Below are positions 43,223 to 54,509 of a stretch of 64,000 bases of DNA, piece after piece; position 1 is the stretch's first letter; the number at the start of each line of letters is the position of its first letter. The notes beneath the pieces were generated by a model. That model was not told the DNA's origin. It made no database searches and saw only the letters and a list, made by a program, of their open reading frames with translations. The stretch spans positions 124,001 through 188,000 of the forward strand of contig NZ_QJHB01000001.1 in NCBI RefSeq assembly GCF_003260275.1, given 5' to 3'. The position numbers and the translations under genes are program-made. This DNA is from Homoserinimonas sp. OAct 916. Lineage in GTDB: Bacteria > Actinomycetota > Actinomycetes > Actinomycetales > Microbacteriaceae.

Positions 43223-43693
43223 TCAGGTTCGGGCGGGCACCCCGTGGGCCGGTGCATCGGCAAGGGTATTCGCGCCCTGGGGCTTCGGCAGAGCTCGTGA
43301 GGCAAGCGCGATGAAGAAGAACACGAACGCGATCGTCAGCAGCATGTGTCCCATTCCCGCGATCCCCGCGATCCCCGCTCGGCCGGGCTCACCCAGCACA
43401 CTCTGCGTGCCGCCCACCACCATGGTGCCGGCAGTGATGACCAGGCCGGCGTTGTAGACCCAGAAGAACGGCGTGAACATTTTGCTGCCCGAAAGGGTGA
43501 ACACCTTCTCGAGCACGAGGAAGATCAACATCAGGACAGTGCCGAGGGTGAGCAGGTGCGTGTGCACCACCGAGAGCTGGGTGAAGCCGTCGGCCGCGGT
43601 GAACGAGTTGGCCTTGGTGAACTCGCGATAGTACAGGCCGGAGGCGAGCCCAAGCAGCGTGTAGGTGGCTGATGCGTAGAAGAGTCTCTTCAC
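43223..43693 (-). CDS. DUF2871 four-helix membrane protein
   Basis: The 156-aa product has four membrane helices and the DUF2871 start MKRLFYASATYTLLGLASGL and YREFTKANSF. Conserved His residues (VVHTHLLTLGT in helix 2; GMGHMLLTIAF in helix 4) recall haem-binding cytochrome-like bundles, but binding is unproven. The function is unknown. It stands alone between two hairpins, facing the same way as secA. Confidence 0.8.
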   Translation of the reverse strand: MKRLFYASATYTLLGLASGLYYREFTKANSFTAADGFTQLSVVHTHLLTLGTVLMLIFLVLEKVFTLSGSKMFTPFFWVYNAGLVITAGTMVVGGTQSVLGEPGRAGIAGIAGMGHMLLTIAFVFFFIALASRALPKPQGANTLADAPAHGVPART

Positions 43694-43771
43694 TGTGGAT
43701 GCGTGTCCTTCTGGTCGGCGGCACGCCTCGGGTGGCGGCCAGTTGTCTCCAGCCTGTCAAACGCCACTGCA

Positions 43772-43798
43772 GGGTTCATCCAACGAAAGGATGAACCC
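43772..43798. terminator. Hairpin downstream of secA
   Basis: GGGTTCATCC (43772-43781) is perfectly complementary to GGATGAACCC (43789-43798) with a 7-nt loop. It lies 93 bp after the secA stop and 79 bp before the DUF2871 start. The remaining 43694-43890 gap holds nothing else I can support. Confidence 0.6.
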
Positions 43799-43890
43799 GC
43801 CAACTGTTCGTCGCGCGCCGAAAACTCGGCACGCCGAATATGGCGCACCCGATGCAGGGGTCAGCGATACACCGGTTATGCGAAGTTGCG

Positions 43891-46704
<2,814 letters not shown>

Positions 46705-46793
46705 CGAAAACTCCATTAGTCATTGATGCACGTGGACGGTGTGTCCGGGCTTGTGGCACGCTTCAGCGCACCGAACTTCGTGCAAGAGCACAA

Positions 46794-46799
46794 TAATAC
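46794..46799 (-). promoter_or_regulatory. Candidate -10 element of secA
   Basis: TATTAT on the minus strand, five of six matches to TATAAT, is preceded by TGGG and lacks a good -35. It would place the start near 46787 with a leader of about 83 nt. Confidence 0.3.
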
Positions 46800-46891
46800 C
46801 CACTGTAACTGACCACCGGTCGGGTATTGCGCTCGGATCCCGGTATCCGGGCCGCCGGTGAACCTCGAACTGGGGGCCCTCGTGAAACGTC

Positions 46892-46927
46892 GCATCCGCA
46901 GCCCGGGCGAACCCGGGCCGCGGATGC
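46892..46927 (-). terminator. Strong hairpin downstream of hpf
   Basis: GCATCCGC and GCGGATGC close the stem, followed by one mismatch and GCCCGGG/CCCGGGC around a CGAA tetraloop: 15 base pairs in 36 nt. It begins 17 bp after the hpf stop and separates hpf from secA. Confidence 0.7.
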
Positions 46928-46944
46928 TCAGCTGTGGGAACGGG

Positions 46945-47646
46945 TCAGGCGGATGCGGTCACCTTCCGGTTCGCGGTCGCCTCCTCCTGCAGGAGGTCGG
47001 CGTCGTCGTCCAGCCCGATCAGACCGTAATCCCAGCCCTTGCGCCGGTAGACCACGCTCGGCCTGCCCGACTCGGAGTCGATGAACAGGTAGAAGTCGTG
47101 GCCGACCAGCTCCATGTAGTACAGGGCATCGTCCACCGTCATCGGGGTCGATGCGAAGACCTTCTTGCGGATGACAACGGGACTGTAAACCTCGTCGTCA
47201 GAGGGCTCCGGCTCCTCCGACACCGTGGGGATGGCGCCGGTTCGCGCCTGTTCCAGGAGCGCCGGAGTGGCCGGAGTGATGTCGACCCCGCTGAACCCGC
47301 CCTGCGAGGCCTCCCGAAGAGACGTCGGCCGGTGGTTGCCCCGGTGCACCTTTTTGCGATCCTTCGCCCGACGCAATCGCTCCATCAGCTTGGCCATGGC
47401 GAGGTCGAACGCGGCGTACTTGTCACTCCCGTTGGACTCGGCCCGCACCAGCGGCCCCGGTCCGATCAAGGTCAGTTCCACGCGATCGCCGTCATTGGCG
47501 CCGCGGTTCTCGTGTTGACGAGAGACCTTGATCTCGATCGCTTGAGCCTTTTCGGAGAAAGTGGCGACCCGTTCTGCTTTCTCTGTGGCGTAGGTCCGGA
47601 ACCTGTCCGTGACCCCCAGGTTGCGCCCGACGATGTTGATTTCCAT
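46945..47646 (-). CDS. hpf: Long-form ribosome hibernation-promoting factor
   Basis: The 233-aa protein has the ribosome-binding domain (MEINIVGRNLGVTDRFRTYA, AAFDLAMAKLMERLRRAKDR), a linker of about 55 residues, and the C-terminal dimerisation domain (PMTVDDALYYMELVGHDFYLF, RPSVVYRRKGWDYGLIGL). It forms 100S or silent 70S ribosomes in stationary phase or stress. ATG 47646 has GGGAGG 6 nt upstream. Its 113-bp upstream gap holds a short GGGC/GCCC stem but no promoter I can defend. Confidence 0.95.
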   Translation of the reverse strand: MEINIVGRNLGVTDRFRTYATEKAERVATFSEKAQAIEIKVSRQHENRGANDGDRVELTLIGPGPLVRAESNGSDKYAAFDLAMAKLMERLRRAKDRKKVHRGNHRPTSLREASQGGFSGVDITPATPALLEQARTGAIPTVSEEPEPSDDEVYSPVVIRKKVFASTPMTVDDALYYMELVGHDFYLFIDSESGRPSVVYRRKGWDYGLIGLDDDADLLQEEATANRKVTASA

Positions 47647-47759
47647 GACGTCCTCCCTGTGTTCTCATATTTGGGGCATCAGTGCCCGTGGGACACGAGA
47701 CCCGTTACCCCAACCGTACTAGTGCGGCGGCGTTCCTGTGAAAATATCGGCCAACATGT

Positions 47760-48476
47760 TTACCCGGGGTTCCATCCACCGCTCGCTCTCCGACCGGTAT
47801 GCGCTACGGTGGCGGCCCCGAGAACCCGCGCGCCGGCGGCAGTGAGGGCTCGCCTGGCCTCGAGAAGGGTCGCACCTGTGGTCAGGATGTCGTCGACCAG
47901 AATGATGTCGAGCCCGGCGGCCGCGCGGTCTGCGACGAGCGAACCATGAAGATTCTGCCACCGCGCCTTTGCTCCGAGCCCGGCCTGGTCCGTGTGGCCG
48001 CCTCGGTGCCGAAGCAGCTTCATCGAACGCAACCCCGCCTTTTTCAGCAGGAGTCCCACCGGATCGTAGCCGCGGCGCCTGAGCGCCGCACGGGTGCTGG
48101 GGACCTGCTGGAGGGCGACCTCCCTCGCGTCAGGTTCGCCCGTCCGAGTCAACGCCAGCCGGTGGTCGATAGCCGCCTGGAGTGGGCGGGCCAGCTGCCG
48201 GGCTGCGCCAGTGCGCCCGCCGTCCTTGAACGCGATCAGCGCGGCGCGCACCACACCCGCGTAGTCCAGGGCCGCGGAGACCTCGAGGCGGGCCTCCACA
48301 TCATCACCGGGGCCGCGCACGGTCCAGACCAACAGGTGCGGGTCAAGCGCGGCGACACAGCCGGCACAGAAGGAATCGTCTGGCCGGCCACACCCTGCGC
48401 ACTGGGTGGGCAGGATCACCCCGAAAGTCTCCCGCATGGCGCCGGAGAGCCACTGGCCGATTCCCCCGTCAGTCAT
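47760..48476 (-). CDS. ComF family phosphoribosyltransferase-like protein
   Basis: The 238-aa protein has an N-terminal zinc knuckle (CAGCGRPDDSFCAGC) and a C-terminal PRTase domain (QQVPSTRAALRRRGYDP, IILVDDILTTGATL). ComF proteins help in DNA uptake or in handling single-stranded DNA after recombination; activity is undefined. ATG 48476 overlaps the lpqB stop as ATGA and thus ends the mtrB-lpqB-comF unit. Association of comF with mtrAB-lpqB is common in actinobacteria. Confidence 0.88.
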   Translation of the reverse strand: MTDGGIGQWLSGAMRETFGVILPTQCAGCGRPDDSFCAGCVAALDPHLLVWTVRGPGDDVEARLEVSAALDYAGVVRAALIAFKDGGRTGAARQLARPLQAAIDHRLALTRTGEPDAREVALQQVPSTRAALRRRGYDPVGLLLKKAGLRSMKLLRHRGGHTDQAGLGAKARWQNLHGSLVADRAAAGLDIILVDDILTTGATLLEARRALTAAGARVLGAATVAHTGRRASGGWNPG

Positions 48477-50161
48477 TGCGCGGTGCCGAGCTGCGTGCCG
48501 ATCAGGTCGACCTTGCCAATCGATTCCTGCCAGCCGGTGCCGCGCGGAGTCAACACCACCCCGCGGTCGGTGAGGATATGCACCGTCGAGATGGAATTGC
48601 CACCCACCACGGTGAGCCCACCCGTGACCTTTCCGCGCGAGACGCTGGGGCCGCCGACCTGTTGGGAGACGAGCAGATCCTCGCCCGCCGGCGTTCGTGT
48701 CATCGAGATCACGGTGAGCTGGTCGACCCACGCGGCGTCAACCGGCTCGCCACCGGCGGTCGCCAGTGTGACCGGCTCGCCCAGAGACACCGGCACCTGG
48801 CCGTCACCTCGGATGATCGCCGCAACCACGAGACGGGGAACACCGTTGTCGCTGAGCAGGGCCAGTATGCGAGTGCCCTCCCGAGAGACGTCCAGCGAGA
48901 CGATGCTGGATTCTTCCGGCCAAGTCGTCTTCACGGGGTGGGCACCCCCATCGGCACCGAAGGCGATCAGTTCGCCCGGCGACGATGCGGGTACGGACCA
49001 GATGAAATCGAATGGGTCCATGGTCGGCCCGATCAGACGCTGCCGCCCGTCGACCAGCACCGCGGCGGCCGCCGAATCCTCCACCCGGTATACGCCATCG
49101 GTTCCCAGCACAGCGGCGGAGTGCGCACCGGAACCGAGGGTGAGTGCGCGCGGTTGAACGGCATCGAGTTTCGTGGAGATGCCCGGCACCTCTGTCACCT
49201 TCTGCTGGTTGATCGACAGGTAGCCGAACTCCCCCAGACGCTTGGCGAACACCCGGCCGTCGACACGCGGATCCGTGATCGAGATCTCCGGGGTCTCCCG
49301 ATCGTTCGAGTTGACCGAGATCGCCACCGAGGAGATCGAGGAGATCCCCAGGCTTCTGGTCAATTGCAGCTGCATTCGCTGCCAGGTCAGCTCATCGGCG
49401 CCCAGAGCCTCCGAGTTGAGGTCGACCTGGGCTTCGCGGTCCGTCACCGGAACGGCATCCGCCGTCAATGCCGTACCGGGCGGGAATGCGGTGACCACGG
49501 CGTTCTGCTCGGCAAGCCAGGGTGCCGGCCCGAGCAGCAGCGTCTTCACGATGCGGGTGCTGGGGGCGGCACGAGCCGGAAACCAGCGCAGGTCGGGAAC
49601 AAGGTAGGTGTAACTCGGGTCGAAGAAGTACAGCGGGTACGGCGAGAACACCTGGTCGAAGTACAACCGCTCCAGCAGGATGCCGTCTGCGGCGGCGCTG
49701 ATCCGCCACTCATCGGCCACCTTGGTGAACTCGAAATGAAGCTCGATCGGTGCTTCCGCTGCCACTTGCGCGTATTCGCCGGTCGCGTTGATCTCCGCCT
49801 GGGGAACGAGCGAAACAGCCATTGCCTGGCTGCCGGCCTGGTCGGCCTGGAGTGCACCTTGATAGATCGTGACGTTGGCCAGCGGTTTCCAACGTTGGGC
49901 CAGGGCCGGCGTCAGAAACTCCCTGGCGGTCTTGAACTCCCCCTGCGGGCTCAGGGCGGCGTCGATGAATCCGAGCAGGATCTCGCGCTGCGAGGCACCC
50001 TGCCCGGGTTGGGACGGCACGAAGTCCAACGGCAGGTCTTCGTCGACCTCGATCGGCGCCCCGGCCCGCACGGGCCCCTCGGTCGGAATCGCCGCGCATC
50101 CGGAAACGACGAGCGCGCTGACCGCGATCAGCACCGCGAAACGGAGCCGCCTGAACATCAT
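48473..50161 (-). CDS. lpqB: Lipoprotein LpqB, accessory to MtrAB
   Basis: The 562-aa lipoprotein has a signal peptide with lipobox VSGC (Cys near residue 22), a GerMN domain (about 190-320) and a C-terminal beta-propeller-like LpqB domain. It binds the outer part of MtrB and tunes MtrA phosphorylation in mycobacteria. ATG 50161 overlaps the mtrB stop and has a strong AAGGAGGAG ribosome-binding site. The C-terminus is coupled to the comF-like gene. Confidence 0.93.
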   Translation of the reverse strand: MMFRRLRFAVLIAVSALVVSGCAAIPTEGPVRAGAPIEVDEDLPLDFVPSQPGQGASQREILLGFIDAALSPQGEFKTAREFLTPALAQRWKPLANVTIYQGALQADQAGSQAMAVSLVPQAEINATGEYAQVAAEAPIELHFEFTKVADEWRISAAADGILLERLYFDQVFSPYPLYFFDPSYTYLVPDLRWFPARAAPSTRIVKTLLLGPAPWLAEQNAVVTAFPPGTALTADAVPVTDREAQVDLNSEALGADELTWQRMQLQLTRSLGISSISSVAISVNSNDRETPEISITDPRVDGRVFAKRLGEFGYLSINQQKVTEVPGISTKLDAVQPRALTLGSGAHSAAVLGTDGVYRVEDSAAAAVLVDGRQRLIGPTMDPFDFIWSVPASSPGELIAFGADGGAHPVKTTWPEESSIVSLDVSREGTRILALLSDNGVPRLVVAAIIRGDGQVPVSLGEPVTLATAGGEPVDAAWVDQLTVISMTRTPAGEDLLVSQQVGGPSVSRGKVTGGLTVVGGNSISTVHILTDRGVVLTPRGTGWQESIGKVDLIGTQLGTAQ

Positions 50162-51744
50162 GATTGCTCCTCCTTGACCGCATCGGCCGGTGGCAGGGAG
50201 ATCGGGGATGACTCGATCTCGGTGCCGAGCGCCCTCGGCAGAGTCAGCACGAAACACGCTCCCTGGCCGGGCTTCGACCAGACCTGCAGCCAGCCGTGGT
50301 GCAGTGCGGCGTCTTCAAGCGCGATGGCCAGGCCGAGGCCGGTGCCGCCGAGCGTGCGCTGCCTGGACGGATCGGCGCGCCAGAATCGATCGAACACGTG
50401 CCTGACCTCGTCGTCGGTCATACCGTGCCCGTAGTCCCGCACCGAGAGCGCAATCGCCGACTCGTTGCTGTCGATGGTGACGACGATGGGCTTGTTCGGC
50501 CCGTGTTCGATCGCGTTTCCGAGCAGGTTTCGCATGATCCTCCGGATTCGTCGCGGATCGACGTCCACATCGAAGTGCCCTCCCGGGGCGACCAGGCGCA
50601 GGTCAGAGCCTGCCGCCTCGGCAAGCGAAGACACCGACTCGATGGTGTCTTCGGCGAGGCGCACCAGGTTGGTCGGTTCCGGTTCGGATTCCACGGAGCC
50701 CGCGTCGTACCGGCTGATCTCCAGAAGATCGGTTAGGAGCACCTCGAATCGCTGCACCTGGGTGTGCATCAACTCGGCGGTGCGCTGCGTCGCGGGTTCG
50801 AACTTGTCGCGTTCGTCATAGAGCAGGTCACCGGCCAGGCGGATAGTGGTGAGCGGGGTGCGCAGTTCGTGGGAGACATCAGAGACGAAGCGTTGCTGCA
50901 TCACTGACAATTCAGCCAGTTCCCGGATCTGTCGTTCCAGGCTGTCCGCCATCCCGTTGAAGGATTGCGCCAGTTGGGCCATCACATCTCTTCCGCGCAC
51001 GGGCATGCGCACCGCGAAGTTCCCTGCGGCCAACTGCTGACTGGTGTTGGCGGCGATCTGCACGGGGGTGACCACGAGCCGGGCAACCAACCAGGCCACT
51101 GCACCGATCAGGAAGACCAGCACGAGTCCGCCGAACAGCAGGATCTGCTGCACGAATTGCAGGGTCTGTTCGGTATCGCCCAGGTCGTAGCCGATGTACA
51201 ACTCATAGCGGCCGGCGGCCGGCAACATCAATTCGGAACCCACAATGATCCCGGGCGTGGCACTGTCTGCATGGTGGAGGGAGACCGACTGCCAGTACTG
51301 TCCGCTGTTCCCCTGCTGCACTGCGAGGCGCAACTCCGGGCTGATCACCCCTTCCGCCAGCTCCGGGCTGATCCTCGCCTGCGGTGCGACCGAGGACGAC
51401 GCCTGACCGGGAACTCGAAAGAATGCGATCAGTTGCGAACTCGACGCATCCCGAATGGAGGTTCGGGCTGAGTTGAACACGTTCTGCACCGCCACCCGGT
51501 CTGCGGCGTCCGATGCGTCCAAAAGCCGTTGCGCGGCGGTCGTGGCCCGGGCAGAGTCCTCAGAGACCTGCGCCACCCGCGCATCGAACAGGTCATGGCT
51601 GATGCTGTACGACATGTAGGCACCGGTGCCGAGAACCGCCAGCCCGGAAAGCACGACGGTGATCAGCGCCGTGCGCAACTGCAGGGAGCGTCGCCAGGCG
51701 TCGACGACGACCAGAGGCCAGTTGAGCCACGCGCGCCTGTTCAC
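50158..51744 (-). CDS. mtrB: Sensor histidine kinase MtrB
   Basis: The 528-aa kinase has two membrane helices (about 25-45 and 183-205), an outer sensor region between them, HAMP (206-258), the phospho-acceptor VSDVSHELRTPLTTIRLAG (about residue 288), N box LLGNAIEHGPN, G1 DYGHGM, F box FDRFWRAD and G2 GGTGLGLAIAL. It controls cell-envelope and division genes through MtrA. GTG 51744 gives the usual N-terminus. It is 49 bp downstream of mtrA. Confidence 0.95.
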   Translation of the reverse strand: MNRRAWLNWPLVVVDAWRRSLQLRTALITVVLSGLAVLGTGAYMSYSISHDLFDARVAQVSEDSARATTAAQRLLDASDAADRVAVQNVFNSARTSIRDASSSQLIAFFRVPGQASSSVAPQARISPELAEGVISPELRLAVQQGNSGQYWQSVSLHHADSATPGIIVGSELMLPAAGRYELYIGYDLGDTEQTLQFVQQILLFGGLVLVFLIGAVAWLVARLVVTPVQIAANTSQQLAAGNFAVRMPVRGRDVMAQLAQSFNGMADSLERQIRELAELSVMQQRFVSDVSHELRTPLTTIRLAGDLLYDERDKFEPATQRTAELMHTQVQRFEVLLTDLLEISRYDAGSVESEPEPTNLVRLAEDTIESVSSLAEAAGSDLRLVAPGGHFDVDVDPRRIRRIMRNLLGNAIEHGPNKPIVVTIDSNESAIALSVRDYGHGMTDDEVRHVFDRFWRADPSRQRTLGGTGLGLAIALEDAALHHGWLQVWSKPGQGACFVLTLPRALGTEIESSPISLPPADAVKEEQS

Positions 51745-51793
51745 TGGATGTGCCTGTTCGTCACGCGTCGCCCGGATGCACGCCTGTCGCCGG

Positions 51794-52474
51794 TCAGTCG
51801 GCCTGGCCGGCGCGGTAACCGACGCCGCGCACGGTCGTCACAATGGCCGGATTGTCCGGGTCTATCTCCACCTTGGCCCGGAGCCTCTGCACGTGGACGT
51901 TCACGAGGCGGGTGTCGGCCTTGTAGTGGTAGCCCCACACCTGTTCGAGCAGCATCTCCCGCGTGAACACCTGTTCCGGGGCAGAGGCGAGCGTCAGCAG
52001 CAGGTCGAATTCCAGCGGGGTGAGCCCGATGACGGTGTTGCCACGTTTCACCTCGTGCGCAGGCACGTTGATGGTCAGGTCTCCGATTTGCAACGAGGTG
52101 ACGGTTGGCGCCGGGGCGGGCCGCAGCCGGGTGCGGATACGGGCCACGAGCTCTTTCGGGTTGAACGGTTTGACGACGTAGTCGTCGGCACCGGCCTCGA
52201 GTCCGCGAACCACATCGTTGGTGTCGGTTCGTGCGGTCAGCATGATGATCGGCGTGCCTGATTCGGCGCGGATCTGGCCGCACACCTGGATTCCGTCGAG
52301 GCCGGGGAGCATGACGTCGAGCAGGACGAGATCGGGGTTGACGTCGCGGAACGCCTGCAGCGCCTCGGCCCCGTCAGCGCAGAAGGAGGGTTCGAACTGC
52401 TCGTTGCGCAACACAATGCCAATCATCTCCGCGAGGGCGGTGTCATCATCGACAACAAGTATTCGAGCGCTCAT
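51794..52474 (-). CDS. mtrA: Response regulator MtrA
   Basis: The 226-aa OmpR-type regulator has the phospho-acceptor Asp in LVLLDVMLPGLDG (about residue 53), Lys in DYVVKPFNPKELV, and a winged-helix domain (LTPLEFDLLLTLA, VNVHVQRLRAKVE, TVRGVGYRAG). It is the essential partner of MtrB and controls cell-wall and replication-linked genes. ATG 52474 is unambiguous. The divergent gene at 52612 leaves a 137-bp shared promoter region. Confidence 0.96.
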   Translation of the reverse strand: MSARILVVDDDTALAEMIGIVLRNEQFEPSFCADGAEALQAFRDVNPDLVLLDVMLPGLDGIQVCGQIRAESGTPIIMLTARTDTNDVVRGLEAGADDYVVKPFNPKELVARIRTRLRPAPAPTVTSLQIGDLTINVPAHEVKRGNTVIGLTPLEFDLLLTLASAPEQVFTREMLLEQVWGYHYKADTRLVNVHVQRLRAKVEIDPDNPAIVTTVRGVGYRAGQAD

Positions 52475-52611
52475 TTTCCTTACTCTCCCCTGCGCCAGGG
52501 TTCGCCGGGCGATCCCTCGCCACGGATGGGCGTTTGCTAAAGAGTAGCCCGTGTACGTGTCCGGCTGCCACCGATGTGAATCCGGGCCGACGGATGTGGA
52601 ACCATGGGGAG

Positions 52612-53871
52612 GTGACTGATGACAGAAACTGGCGGGCCCCAGACTCCACCGAGCCTCCGACTTCGCCCGGCCACGGGCAGCCCTCAGCGCCGCCGGCTCA
52701 TGGACAGCCCGGCTCCGGCCGACCCGGCTATGGCCAGCCGGGTTTTAGTCAGCCAGGTTTTGGCCAGCCAGGTTTTGGCCAGCCCAACACCGGCCAACCG
52801 GGCTATGGTCCGCAGGGCGCATTTCCCGGCGGGCAGGGTTGGCGCCCACCGCCCAAGCCCGGGCTGATCCCACTTCGGCCGCTCGCGTTCGGCACCCTCA
52901 TCGGCGCCCCCTTCCAAGTGCTGCGCAGAAACCCGAAGGCAACCTTCGGCAGCGGATTACTGATCCAGGGCCTGAGCCTTGTGCTTTCCGCCCTGGCGAC
53001 CGGCCTGGTGCTCTGGTTCGCGTTCAGCCGCATCGACGCGGCTGACAGTTCCAACGAAGACACCGTCCTGGCGGGGGCGATCGGCGGGATCATCCTGTCG
53101 ATGCTCGTGCCGATCGCTCTCTCCCTGGTCGGGACGGCCCTGCTGCAGGGGGTCATGGTCGTGGAGGTCGCCCGGGCAACCCTCGGCGAGAAACTCACCA
53201 TGGGAGGGCTGTGGCGCGAGGCCCGGTCCAGGCTGTTCCGCCTGGTCGTGTGGGTGTTGATGCTCTCGTTCGGTGCGCTCGTGGGCGTGCTGGCGGTGAC
53301 GGCGGTGGTCTGGCTGCTGGTCGTGAACGGGCCGACGCTGCTGGTCGTGGGGATAGTGGTCGGAATCTTCGGCGCCCTCGCCCTTGCTGCGGTCTTCATC
53401 TGGATCGGGGTGCGCGTGTCCCTCGTGCCCAGTGTGATCATCTTGGAGCACCTGGGCATCATGGCGGCTGTTTCCCGGTCGTGGTCCCTGACCCAGGGCT
53501 ACTTCTGGAAGACGTTCGGGGTGCAATTTTTGGTCGCCGTCATCATCAACATCGTCAGCCAGGTCGTACTCACACCGATCACCCTGGTCTTCGCCTTCTC
53601 CACGACCCTCCTCGACCCGAACGGCCAGGGCGATCTCACCGTCACCTCCGTGGTGCTCTATCTGGTGCTCATTCTTGTGTCGATGGTGGTCGGCGCGATC
53701 ACTGTGGTCGTGCAGGCGTCGACCACGGCGGTCATCTACATCGACCTGCGAATGCGCAAGGAGGGCCTGGACCTGCAATTGGTGCGCTACGTCGAAGCGC
53801 AGTCGCAGGCGTCCGGTTCGGCCAGCGGGTACATGCCCGAGCACATCCCGGACCCGTACCTGCCTCGATGA
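52612..53871 (+). CDS. Membrane protein with Pro/Gly-rich repeat N-terminus
   Basis: The 419-aa protein begins with about 85 polar residues with GYGQPGFSQPGF-type repeats, coded by a 15-bp tandem repeat near 52729-52790, then has some seven membrane helices. The membrane part (LRPLAFGTLIGAPFQVLRRN, VSRSWSLTQGYFWKTFGVQF, STTAVIYIDLRMRKEGLDL) is the form called glycerophosphoryl diester phosphodiesterase membrane domain, without a catalytic GDPD part. The function is unknown; it leads the DUF4129-DUF4350-MoxR-DUF58 cluster. GTG 52612 is chosen by family comparison; ATG 52594 is possible. Confidence 0.7.
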   Translation: MTDDRNWRAPDSTEPPTSPGHGQPSAPPAHGQPGSGRPGYGQPGFSQPGFGQPGFGQPNTGQPGYGPQGAFPGGQGWRPPPKPGLIPLRPLAFGTLIGAPFQVLRRNPKATFGSGLLIQGLSLVLSALATGLVLWFAFSRIDAADSSNEDTVLAGAIGGIILSMLVPIALSLVGTALLQGVMVVEVARATLGEKLTMGGLWREARSRLFRLVVWVLMLSFGALVGVLAVTAVVWLLVVNGPTLLVVGIVVGIFGALALAAVFIWIGVRVSLVPSVIILEHLGIMAAVSRSWSLTQGYFWKTFGVQFLVAVIINIVSQVVLTPITLVFAFSTTLLDPNGQGDLTVTSVVLYLVLILVSMVVGAITVVVQASTTAVIYIDLRMRKEGLDLQLVRYVEAQSQASGSASGYMPEHIPDPYLPR

Positions 53872-54509
53872 CCATCCCCGTGACCCCCGACACCCCCGAA
53901 GCCCAGAGTTGGCTGCGGGCGGAGCTTGCGCGACCGGAATACGAGGCGGCGAAGCCGACCTGGTTCGACCGGCTGTCGAAGAGCATCGGTGATTGGATCG
54001 CGTCACTTCGCCTGCCCGAGTCAGACAATGTCTCCCAATGGGGTTCGCTCGTCCTGGTGGTGATCGTCATCATCGGCCTGGCCGTCGCCCTCTGGTTCTT
54101 CGGCATGCCCCGGCTGAGACGACGCAGCCAGGTCACCGATTCGCTGTTCGGGGCCGCCGAGAGCCGCACCGCGGCGATGATGAGGGCGGATGCCCAAAAG
54201 GCCGCCCGAGCGGGCGACCACGCCCGCGCGATCGAGGAGATGTTCCGGGCGCTCGCGCGAGGCCTGAGCGAACGCACGCTCGTCGACATGACCCCCGGCA
54301 CCACCGCCCACGGGTTCGCCGCTCAGGCGGCCGGGGTCTTCCCCCGGTTCGCGGACGAGCTGGATTCCGCGGCGCGAGGGTTCGACGCCGTGCGGTACCT
54401 GGGTGCGGCCGCCGACCGGGCCGATTACGACACGATCGCCGGGCTGGAAGCGGCTCTACGAACCGAGACGCCCCGGCTGGCGCAGCAAACCGTCGCGCAG
54501 GTGAACTGA
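53868..54509 (+). CDS. DUF4129 domain membrane protein
   Basis: The 213-aa protein has one membrane helix (residues 62-84, WGSLVLVVIVIIGLAVALWFF, central part) and a cytoplasmic DUF4129 domain (EEMFRALARGLSERTLVDMT, PGTTAHGFAAQAA, FDAVRYLG). ATG 53868 overlaps the upstream stop as ATGA. DUF4129 proteins in bacteria sit with MoxR ATPases and DUF58 proteins and are thought to act in envelope assembly. No enzymatic activity is known. Confidence 0.82.
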   Translation: MTIPVTPDTPEAQSWLRAELARPEYEAAKPTWFDRLSKSIGDWIASLRLPESDNVSQWGSLVLVVIVIIGLAVALWFFGMPRLRRRSQVTDSLFGAAESRTAAMMRADAQKAARAGDHARAIEEMFRALARGLSERTLVDMTPGTTAHGFAAQAAGVFPRFADELDSAARGFDAVRYLGAAADRADYDTIAGLEAALRTETPRLAQQTVAQVN